Of a DNA stretch of 64,000 nt, positions 54,617 to 64,000 are shown in pieces. The stretch covers positions 1-64,000 of the forward strand of contig JASANC010004245.1 in the NCBI GenBank assembly GCA_030248135.1, written 5' to 3'. The position numbers were made by a program, and so were the translations under genes. Source of the DNA: Theristus sp. LFF4_11 (taxonomy: Eukaryota > Nematoda > Chromadorea > Monhysterida > Xyalidae). Numbering within the stretch: the stretch's first letter is position 1; every line of letters begins with the position of its first letter. The notes under the pieces were generated by a model, which was given only the letters and a program-made list of their open reading frames with translations, made no database searches and was not told where the DNA came from.

Positions 54617-54742
54617 GGCGCGGCCCCCGACGCGACGGACCATAAATGTGACTTTCGGGAAGAGGGGACACGAACAAAAATCAGTATTGTTTGAAAAACA
54701 AAAATACCGATTAAAAAAAATCGAAAAATTTCCGTCCAACTT

Positions 54743-55000
54743 GCTCTGAAAACCTCATTTTTGGCACAATTTCTGGTAAGTTCAACAATTTTGTATTACC
54801 TTGTAAAACCGTCAGCAGTCGATTTTGGATCGTTTTACCGATTGATTTCAGGTTTGAACAACTTTTGGAATGAACCGGAACCGGCGCGCAAACAAATAAA
54901 TTTAAAAAAAAGTTTTTCAGCGTCGCAAAGCTTGGCTGGTGTTTACCGATGCAGCCAAGTTTCGCCTCAGAATTTTTTTAAGCATCCCTCCCAGCTGCAC
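54743..55000. repeat. Dispersed repeat family X, copy 3
   Basis: Shares TGCTCTGAAAACCTCA, CGTCAGCAGTCGATTTTGGA and downstream blocks with copies 1 and 2, more diverged at the 3' side (GATGCAGCCAAGTTTCGCCT). Confidence 0.7.
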
Positions 55001-56467
55001 CGTCTGCAAAGCGCTGCTCTGTTTCGTTGCTGTTTCATTATCGTGTTGTGTCATGCCGTTCATTATCATTTAGTTGATAAACATCACTTTTTCCTTTTCC
55101 AGTTCAATTTCACTTTACCAACAGGAAGAAACTTTGGTTAAAGCGCATACGCTCGGGTCAATTTGCTGGTAATTGTTTAAATTTCAAGCCGGTAACCTGT
55201 TTTTTGGGTTTGGTTGAGGATAATTGGTGGTATATGAGGTCACCAAAACAAAATCTGGAAAGTTCCGCCATACAGGAGTCATCCGGGAGGCGCTTGCACA
55301 CATCAAATGTGGTTCGGAGTTCAGACTCAGACTCCCTGATTGATTTTCAAAATTGAAAAATTTCTTAAAAAAAAACAAAACAATGACGATTTTTGTTTTA
55401 TTTTAACGTACACCCACAATTTGATTGTCAGCAAACAACCCCGTTTATTTGTCGGTATTTTTATTTGAAAATGAATTTCTGATTTCTCATTCTGATGTTA
55501 CTTGTTGCAATAAAGTCATTGTTTGTTCCTGATCCTTATTCTCTGAGCCAAGCCTCTTGCTGAACCTTTTAGAAGCAGCGCAGTTATATCACAGCGTCAG
55601 TATGTCGGCATTTCCAGCGGAGACATGTTCAAATGCTGAAACATTGCCTCAACAGCAATGGCGTTGAATGGTGGCCACCACGATCATCAAGGTTCGCACA
55701 GCAAAGTAAACCTGGTAGAGTTCAAAAGTTGCAACCAATTTGCTTTTAAAACTTATTAAAATTTGAAAAGTGTGCTGAATACTATTCTGGAACAGTTTTC
55801 TAGTGTCTTTTGATTTGGTACGCAAACGCAATGTGCAGTCAAATCAGACGCATTTTCTTGAATTACATGAAAATATTACCAATGCCTTTTGAGCCTATCT
55901 TGCTTGTTAGCATATTTCATCAATGAACACAACGTTACACTCTGGAATAATCTCCGTTAATTGGTTGTCAATTTTTTATAGTTACGCACGGTTACCGCTT
56001 TTTTCAACATTTTTTGTTCAAATTTTGCAAAGTTAATGTAGCCCTAAGAGCCCAAAGAGCCATTCATGAAGAAGAATAGCGGGTTATTGAAAAGCACACG
56101 GGTCGAAAACAAACACGCGAGCACACGAATATGTTTTTGGCGTTGCGAATCTGCTTTTTTCCACGTATGTGCCCATATTTGCGATCTGCTGCTTGTGTGG
56201 TGTGCGCAAGTAGTTGCTCTTGTCAAGTGCTCAAACTTTATATTTTGAAGTTCTATAATAAAGGCTTGGGTGGGAAGCCTTAGGACACTTTTGTCACCTA
56301 AAGCCTCGCAAGCCTTTTTTGTAGAGGCAATTTGTTTTTTCATTGACCACGTAAAAGTACAGTTCTAAATAGCGGCAATACGCGCAAGGTTAAATAGCCG
56401 TTCGTTTGCATGCGTTTTTTACCCGTTCGTCTGCGAGCGCTTTTCAAAAACTCGCTATTCTTTATGA

Positions 56468-59400
56468 ATGCCGAACTGGAACGGTATTTACTGCAGTGGC
56501 AAAAATACAACATGCACCCGAACCCGATTAACGATTTATTGCAGTTGGTGGCACCGAAAACTCAACCGAACATTCGAGCCTGAGCGAAAGCGACACCGTG
56601 GCACAGCAGAAATCAGTGCTCAGCCAAAAAGGACCAACGGAACAAGCTGAAGGAGACACGGAGGCAGTGAGCGAAGCGGACAGCGAGTCGCAGTGTCATC
56701 CCGAGTCAGCAGTGATGCAGTCGCCCGCAACCGCTTCCTGGGGCATGCAGCCAATTTCACAAATTTCCCCTAACAAACCACCAACACCGCCACCAGCGGC
56801 GTCGTCTTCTGACACGAATGACCAAGTGCGTGTCGGCCAAAATGAAAACTCGAACGTTGACGCTGCACAACCGCGAGCCGAGACGGTAGCTTCAGGTTTC
56901 CTTTCATATTTGATATTGCTCATTTTTTATTTTTAACCTTTGCAAAAAATTTTGTTTGGTCCGTTTTTGTGTATTACATTAAGTATGATCCTTTATTTTT
57001 GTCCCGAGACTCAATGCGTTCATAGATAGGTAAACAGTTTCATGCATGACGCGGGAATTCAAAACTGGCAAAGGGATCCGAGTCTCCTGAATAGGTCCGA
57101 CCCCGAGTCACTTAGGCGATTTTGTATTGACACATAAACATTGAAACTAGTTTCCCTTCACGCCTGCAAACTCATTGAGTTGTAGAACCTAAAAAATGAT
57201 AATAGTGAGTGAGTGTAGTTTGTTTAGCATGCAGTGTTGTTTCATTGTTGCTTTGCAGCAGTGTCAATTTTTTTAGTTTCTCCCGTACTTTATAAAAATT
57301 GGATTTCTGTTTGGGTTTCTCGACTCTAGGCATCTCAAATCGACAGTGTTTGTATTTTAAGATTTTCAGGACACTCTTTAACTTGCCAATGAACTGATGA
57401 TGGCGTGGGAAATATTTTCACAGTGTTCTTTCAGTGCACCGATAAAACCGACGAGAGGCCAGCGACAACGCAGCAAGAGCAACAGATTTCAGATAATCAG
57501 GAAACCGAGGTAAAATCGTGCTAATGCGTTTAGTTTGTTCTGTGAAATGAAAGAGTGGTGAACGGTGAAATGCTCAAAAACGTTGTTACTGCATAACCAT
57601 TTGAGAAGACGAATAAGGTATTTCATCTTGTTATAAGATCAACTGCATTTGAAGAAAGTACCGTAAGAAAAAGTGTCCGAATAGGAAGGACCCAACGTTT
57701 TTTTTTAAATCCACGGTCCTCTTATTTTTTCTCTCAGTGTGCACACTCGAATATGAACTTCTATGACCCGTTAAACTGGCGTGTTTGTATACGAAACGGC
57801 AAGTCACGTGCACGCACATCAAGTCAGGTCTCGTGTTTTGCATGCTGCCGTCCATGGAGAGACGTGCCTAAGTGACCTCAACACAGCACACGTCAGTGTG
57901 AACTGACTTTTGCAGTGTTTTGCAAATTGAACGTATGCCCTGTTGTTCGCAGAAAGAAGCGATGGTGGCAAACGAGCACGAGAAGGAGCACAGCATGCAG
58001 GGGCAGGAGGATGAGTTGATGATGCCTGTGACACCCGACAACGAGCAGTCAACGCAGAAGCAGCAACAAGATGACACTCAACCGCAGCAGGACACGCCGG
58101 TGGCGGTGGTTGGTGGCAAACTATGGACAATTCGCTGATTGGCTGCATTTGAACTGCGTTCACTAATTGGCTCCATAATACCCATGCGCTCGATCCACCT
58201 GACGCTGCACTTGAATGTAGAAATAACACAATTTGAAGTTTTATTGTGCGCAACGCTTCATTATGATATGCACCTGCCCCGCATCCGCATTGCTCATTGC
58301 TCATGATCCACTAGCGCGCGTGCACACGCTCCGCACTCAACATAAACTCGTTCAAAACGCAGTTATTTTTATTCCTGCTTCTTTAAAAAGGCTTGGCTTA
58401 GGTTAGGATTAGGTTAGGAACAGGTTCTGTTAAAGCTTAGGCTTAGGTTTGGCTTTTAGGTTTAGGTCCGTTTAAGCAATGTCCGAGAACCTCCAATTGT
58501 GGAGCGTGAGTTAACTGGAGCGTAATATCATAAAACGTGCCAACCTTTGTTGTGCGCCTCCGCCAATTTTTTAAATGTTGCACCTCTATTGGTTTTTGGT
58601 GATTTTAGAGAACAACTTAAGTCAATACAGCGACACCGAACGACATTTAACATTGGTTGCAATTGCAATTCGGTATACAAAACTGAAAACATGGTTCACT
58701 GATGAGCGCCGTATCGATAACTCACTCCATCCATCCATCCGTTTTATTTCACAAAAAAGCAGGAAACTCCGATAAAACTGTATGAACAGCATGAAATTCG
58801 GAGACCCAAAATTTGATAAGCGCTCTATAATCTCTCTGAAAGCGTCATTCATGATAGGGTTTTAAGGGAGAAAAAAATTCGCATTTTTTAAATAAAAAAT
58901 ATAAGAAACCTCAAGCCGAGCTATGGTTTGGAAAAAAACAAAATCCGGTTTTTTAATTAATTTTTTTTAAAATTTTTTGATGCAAATTAGGTTTTTTTAA
59001 TTAATTTTTTTTAAATTTTTTATGTTTGAAAACCGTCACTTTACGCGGCGTGTCACTTCTTCACACATTCGTGAGGCAAAACAGTACAGCTTCACACACT
59101 AAACTGACGCCTGCGCGTCAACGTGCGCTAGTGCATGAATGGGCCTGAAAGCACAAACGTGCAGACTGTCGAGTTTTTTATTGTCAATTCAGTTTGCTGT
59201 CGAGGACGATAAACCGACAGTGGAAACGGGCGACGCGAAACGGGACGCTGACCAAACATGGGAAATCATTGACGACGCTGAAGTGTCAGAGGCGAAGGCT
59301 GCTGCTGAGCAGCACGGTGAACAGGTTGGTGCACGCGTGGCCTGACGCGTTGTGTGCTCCTAAAGACCCGGCTGAAAACGGTGCACGCGCTCATTATAAC

Positions 59401-62400
59401 ACGGCGAGGGTGCACAGTTGCCATCAAACACGCACACATGCGACGCGATACCGCATGTTTGTTTGTTTGTGACTGCAATTCGCAGGGTTACAACAGTGGG
59501 GAAGGGGGGGTGCAATGTATTCAGACTGGGACTTTTAACATCACTTCCATTGACATTGCTTTGTGATATTCGTATTTTAAACGAAACCGGATACACATTT
59601 GAACTCGTTCAATATTGAAGATACAGAAAAAATATTCACGTTTTTAGGACGCCGAGAAGGAAGCTGTCAGGGGTGACGATGTGCAGGAAAAAGAGGCAGA
59701 GAAAGAGGCAACACAAGTTAATACTGTTCTGATTTCAATGACTTTTGGTTCCGCTTTTGCTAAACGTTTTTTGTGCGTTGCTGTTGAGCTGTCGAAATGG
59801 TGGTTCAGTTTTTCAATACTTAAAGAAAACTGCAATTCTTATGCAGGGGGATGAACACAAAGAGAAGCGAAGCGAAACAGTCGAACAAAGTGAGAAGCCG
59901 TCTGATAGTGCCGACAAGCCAGAGGAGCCACCGAAGGCGACGACGAAAGTGCTGCCGAAATGGATGGTCGAGGACGCGAATGCGCCGCCGTCATCACCGG
60001 AGCCGGAGGAAACGGAAGAGAAAGAGGAACAGGGTGTTCCGGTGGAAAAGGAGACTGCCGCCAAGGAAACGCCACTGAAAGAGCACAAGTCGCCGTCTGC
60101 CCAACCAGCCAGCGGTACAGTGTCTGTGTTTCGGTTTTGCCGTTTTTGGTCGTGTACGAGGTTTCACAGTGTACTCAATTTGTAAAACGTATGTTAAACG
60201 TAAACATAAAAAACTTCTTGCCCGCTGCCAGTCAGTGAGCCCAATTCTGTACTAACCAATCGACTAATAATTGCCAGTGATTTACACACAGTTTCACCGT
60301 GCACAAATCGGGTAATTTGCTGTTTTTGATTTGGCCGGGGTAAAAACGGATACCGCTGTGTTTCGCCAGTACGACTACGACATGGGGTTGGCAGAAACCT
60401 TTTTTCAAATCCAGGAAATAAAACCTGTTTTTTTTTCTGAAAAAAACTGGTATTAGAAATTCTAGCGCTTGAATATAGACGTTTCGGTTTGAAAAGTTTT
60501 TGAGCACAATCGCATGGTCTGGTCATTTCTAAGTGTCGTGTCCGTGCGTACGCACAAACAACTAATTGGTAAATGCCTTTAATTGAGATATGTGGAGATA
60601 TGAATTACCCTGACCTATAAATCGACGAAAATGAAACACAGAACAGTGTTGCATGCAGGACGTGGCGGTCGTGGCGGTCGTGGCCGTGGCGGCCGGCGAT
60701 CGGGTGGCGAGAGTGCCCGCAAGAGTGACGTCACTGATGACGCTGGTGACAGTGCTGCCACAGGACGACGCCGCTCGCAACGCTCCGCAGCACAGCGGGT
60801 CGTCAGCTATTCAGAAAAGGTGACATTTTCAGAAGTGCATATCTCACAGCGTGCGATGTAATATCGGGTCAATGCGTTTGCGCAGAGGTGAAAGGGAAAT
60901 TATAGATATTCAGTTTCATGCTCAGTCTGGGTCAATTAATTCAGTTGTTCCGTTTGAGGGCTTAGTTGCGCTTGTTTAAACTTACTGGTCTTCTTGTCGA
61001 GGTTTTCAACCAAAGATCCGTAAAAGACAGAATACAGACGATTGACAGGGCGGCGACGTGGACAGCGACTTGGACGCGGGCGCACGCCGCAGCAGCGCAG
61101 CAGGTGGTGGACGAGCAAGAGGGGCACGTGCTGCTGCTGGCTCGCTCGGCCGCAAGCGCACACGTGACGACGACTCGTCTGGTTGGTTGCGCGTCGTGCT
61201 TGCCGTCGTAGCTCAGCCTCTGACCGAAGTGCAGTGAACGTGGCAAAATGCGGCATGCGATGCTTTCGGCCACTTACGTAGCCATAAAACGCTCGCTATG
61301 ATGTGGATGCCACACTGTGAAGCATATGCAGTTTGCGCATTTGGTCTGTTGATTGACTGCATCGAGCTGGTTGGAGCAATCAGTGTGGCCACGTCAAAAG
61401 GAGCCAATGAGTTAGTTGCACGGCGCGCTGTATACGACATCGATTTGGCGCTGTTTGGTTGCCTGAACAGATAAAATTATATTAAAGTGTTAGTTGTCTC
61501 AATTTCACAGTGTTCCATTTTTACTGTGCGCGCAGCAGACGGCGACGACGACTACCACTCTGACGTCAGTGAGGAAGAAGTGAAAGCGGCCAAGACGAGT
61601 CCAAGGGCGGGCCGTGGCGGCGCTGCTGCGGCCGCTGGCAGACGCGCGGGACGACCGCCGACGTCGGGCGCACCGAAGGCAAAACGGTCGGTCACTGCGG
61701 TCGCAATTGAGTCGCAACTTTCAGCATATTGCATATCCTGTAAACAATCGTAGTTGGTTGATTGATTGATTTTATTCGACATATGGTAATTGCATATCCA
61801 CGAGAAAAACCAGCTTCTAAACCAGCTGGGCACACCACACAGTCAATAAAAAAGAAATGAAAAAAATCATACAAGAAAGAGTCAACACTCAACACTGCAA
61901 ATGAGTAAAATCATGCATACACAAATAGTATCAACTTTTAAGTTCTGCCACTGAATGCGTGTGCAGACGTAGAAAGGAAACTAGTTTCAATCTTTATGTG
62001 GTAATTCAAAGTCACCGAGTGACTACGCCCTATGTGGGGACTCGGATCACTTTACCAAATTTGAATTCCCTCGTCATCCACGAAACTGTTTACCTATCTA
62101 TGCGCGCATTGAGTTGCGGGACCAAAATAAAAGATCATAAATAGATTTCACGTTGTTAAAAATGGACATAATTTCATTCAAATCAAATGTACATAAATAA
62201 TGCCCGTCAAAGATAAGATGACATCAAGAGATAACGAATATAAACCAAGTGACACATTGTACAGTCGAACTCTAAACTATAGGGAATCAGCTGATTGATT
62301 GGGATTACGGTGTGCATGCTTTTTGAGCAAACCAAACCCCGCCCTACAGCAATGCCTGCACAGAAAGCATGCATACCGTAATCCCAACCAACCAGCTGAT

Positions 62401-63634
62401 TCCATTTTATTTAGAGTTCGACTGTGCAGGAAATCAGGTGCCAAAAGATCAACATGATGTCGTAACAGAATTGGGGAAATATCAGCAGGACCACAGGTTA
62501 TTTTTGCAGGCACTTTTGAAATGCAATCACGAACAAACGAGACGCCACAGGGACAGTTAGTATCATGAACAGCAAAGCACTGAAGCAGGACAAAATGAAC
62601 ATGGTGGTAGTCACCCTCGTGGTCTTGTGGTAGCCCGATAGACTATTGTCTGTGTCGTCGAGGGATCGAGCCTCTCCGAGGGGTGTATAGGCAAAAAAAT
62701 GACGGAGAAACTTGATGGGTGCCCTACTCGACGGCGTTCTGTACTAGCCCTGGCTAAAAACATCGCCTAAAATACCCAACGACAACAACATCATCACACA
62801 CAGTTTTAATTTTGTTGGACATAATCAGCAAACGAATTCGCGGTTGCAGAGAACACCGACCAGACAGCACAGTAGAAATTGTGATGTTCAGAAACAATCT
62901 TCAAAATGGAGAAATTGCAAGAACACTAATGCAGCTGGTCCACATCAGCCAAGTACGACAGCGACGACGACGAGGACGAGGATGCCGCTGACTACTTGCC
63001 GCGACCGTCGAAGCGTCGATCCGCTGCCTCGGCAACGACGTCGCCAACCGACAATAAAAAGGGCCAAAAACAAGTTGGTGGCGTGCTTTCACCGCTTCTG
63101 ATGTTCTAGCGGTTGCTCAAAAACATTTTTGATGATGAAGTCGATTCGAATTTTTCCAATGAATGTTGTGTCTTGCGAAGCCTAAGTATGCCTGCAGAGC
63201 TTTGCTGACTGGTGATGTGGGACACTGAGGCTTCGCAAGCCTTTCCATGCTGGATTTCAACTTTTCTCTCCCTTACAAAATATTGTGTTCCGAATGCAAA
63301 CCATGTTGTATCTTAAGTGGCTGATTTGCTGCTGCAACAAAAAATACACACTAACTGAGCAACAAAGCAGTTGGTTGTGGTTGTGCAGTGTACAGATGTT
63401 TTCGCTGTGTCGGTTGCTTGCTTTCACACACACGGTTGTGCATGATTGCAGCACGCCGATGAGCAGTCTGAGCACTCGGACACCGCGGACGAGCCGGAGA
63501 CGTCGCCGCCGGCGAAACGGGGCAGGGCAGGCGGGGCTCGCGGCAGGGGCGCACGTGCCGCTAAGACAGCCGTCGCAACGCCCGACGCCACCGCCAGTCC
63601 GCGCTCGACGCGCCGGTCGCCGAGGAAGAAGTGA
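56468..63634 (+). CDS. Unrecognised charged nuclear-type protein with RGG and AT-hook-like motifs
   Basis: I do not recognise this gene. Exons with compatible phases: 56468-56483 (16-nt first exon, MPNWN), 56545-56885, 57435-57509, 57953-58108, 59193-59324, 59648-59716, 59847-60114, 60659-60819, 61049-61181, 61536-61739, 62949-63073 and 63452-63634; about 620 aa. The N-terminal half is acidic, Ser/Glu/Gln-rich and looks disordered (SESDTVAQQKSVLSQK, EEKEEQGVPVEKE); its only ordered-looking patches are TWEIIDDAE and VLPKWMVEDANAPP. The C-terminal half alternates basic and acidic blocks: GRGGRGGRGRGGRRSGG, RRRSQRSAAQRVVSYSEK, GRARGARAAAGSLGRKRTR, DGDDDYHSDVSEEE, RRAGRPPTSG (AT-hook-like), SDDDEDEDAADYLPR and a final RRSPRKK. 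This suggests a chromatin- or RNA-associated protein, loosely like NUCKS/HMG-type proteins, by composition only. Exon 10 has a NAGNAG acceptor (CAGCAG). The 5' end and two donors are uncertain. Confidence 0.6.
56995..57195. mobile_element. MITE family C, copy 3
   Basis: AACAGTTTCATGCATGACGC, GGGAATTCAAAACTGG and GAAACTAGTTTCCC, with inverted flanks GTCCCGAGACTCAATG and CATTGAGTTGTAGAACC-type sequence. In intron 2 of the last gene. Confidence 0.75.
58391..58470. repeat. Degenerate TTAGG-like repeat
   Basis: A short run reading GGCTTAGGTTAGGATTAGGT and similar. It resembles the arthropod-type telomere unit TTAGG (or nematode TTAGGC) but is short and imperfect. Intronic. Confidence 0.4.
61940..62150 (-). 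mobile_element. MITE family C, copy 4
   Basis: Inverted copy: GAAAGGAAACTAGTTTCAAT, GGGGACTCGGATCACTTTAC, GAATTCCCTCGTCATCCACG and GCATTGAGTTGCGGGACC. In intron 10 of the last gene. Confidence 0.75.
62262..62424. mobile_element. Small Tc1/mariner-like MITE, family G
   Basis: Ends CAGTCGAACTCTAAA and TTTAGAGTTCGACTG with TA on the left (62260-62261). The inner arms repeat AATCAGCTGATTG/AATCAGCTGGTTGG and GGGATTACGGTGTGCATGC inverted. Confidence 0.8.
62610..62790 (+). mobile_element. SINE-like element, tRNA-derived head (copy 2)
   Basis: GTCACCCTCGTGGTCTTGTG, then GGGATCGAGCCTC at the box B position, then body GATGGGTGCCCTACTCGACG and tail CATCGCCTAAAATACCC. It aligns end to end with the minus-strand copy at 14543-14730. 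In the last gene's intron 10. Confidence 0.65.
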
Positions 63635-64000
63635 AACTAAATGTCATATGTCTGTGTTGTTGCTGTTGTTCGTTGCGTTAACCAATGGTATCGTATCATT
63701 ATTGTTCTTGTCATCATTAAATTTTCCATTTTTCCTTTGATTAACTTCTGAAAGTGGAACTGGTTTCGTGTCATGTTCTTCTATCAGTTACCCGTTTATT
63801 TTGCTTCTGTCTTTTGTCTCCATTCTTCGAAACCCAAAAATAGCTTTGCTGTTCATTTAGTATTCTCCGGGTGTTTATTGTATCTTCTATTGTCATTAAT
63901 GTAGTTTTCGGATAGTTTGATCTCGTGGAAATTATGTTTCTGATCAATTTGTTTCCGTATTTCTTTTTGCGAAAAGTTCTTCATTTGAAATGGGCTCTGT
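63635..64000. other. 3' flank of the last gene
   Basis: T-rich, non-coding. A possible ATTAAA polyadenylation signal lies near 63715. No further gene is visible before the window ends. Confidence 0.5.

Larger units (their letters stand above)
52087..56467. other. Gene-free, repeat-rich region
   Basis: Contains two copies of repeat X, a hAT element (53565-54616) and AT-rich DNA with poly-A/T tracts. Open frames, such as 52155-52529 on the minus strand and 54761-55141, derive from repeat X and have no protein motif. 55400-56467 shows only simple AT-rich sequence and the start region of the last gene. Confidence 0.6.

Overview
This is nuclear DNA from an invertebrate animal. Every recognisable gene is split by GT-AG introns, mostly 60-700 bp. 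Exon phases agree at nearly every junction, and the products are metazoan. The mix (a 7TM_7 gustatory-type receptor, a CYP4-clan P450, an IL-17-type cytokine, a high-affinity choline transporter and SLC22, CNPPD1, CLYBL and HDHD2 homologues) suggests a protostome. I cannot name the phylum from sequence alone. There are no operons; genes face both ways and are separated by repeat-rich spacers.

Layout. 1-417 is a homopolymer run. 528-2501 (+) is a mARC/MOSC-type molybdenum enzyme, 5' partial. 2853-5881 (-) is a complete choline transporter. 7490-12692 (-) is an IL-17-family cytokine whose 4.5-kb first intron holds a fold-back element and a ~150-bp satellite. 12.7-16.1 kb is mobile-element debris. 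16115-17254 (+) is a RING/transmembrane protein, convergent with CLYBL at 17389-22670 (-), whose first intron carries a hAT element with a mariner fragment nested inside. 24124-26073 (+) is TMED10/p24. 26972-30790 (+) is TFIIB. 31448-34446 (+) is HDHD2. 36987-42078 (+) is a CYP4. 42527-46671 (+) is an SLC22 transporter. 47851-50248 (+) is the gustatory-type receptor, convergent with CNPPD1 at 50451-52086 (-). 52-56.4 kb is repeats. 56468-63634 (+) is an unrecognised charged, RGG/AT-hook-like nuclear protein.

The genes do not form a pathway; they are unrelated housekeeping, transport and signalling genes. What marks the region is its non-autonomous DNA transposons. Three hAT-type elements have perfect 8-bp target duplications. 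Two MITE families are caught inserted in their own kind. There are also tRNA-derived SINE-like copies and several short MITE families, most of them in introns and some touching splice sites. I found no undescribed multi-gene system. The most notable items are the IL-17 homologue, the mARC gene without its FRPN segment, the unknown last gene and the nested transposon record.
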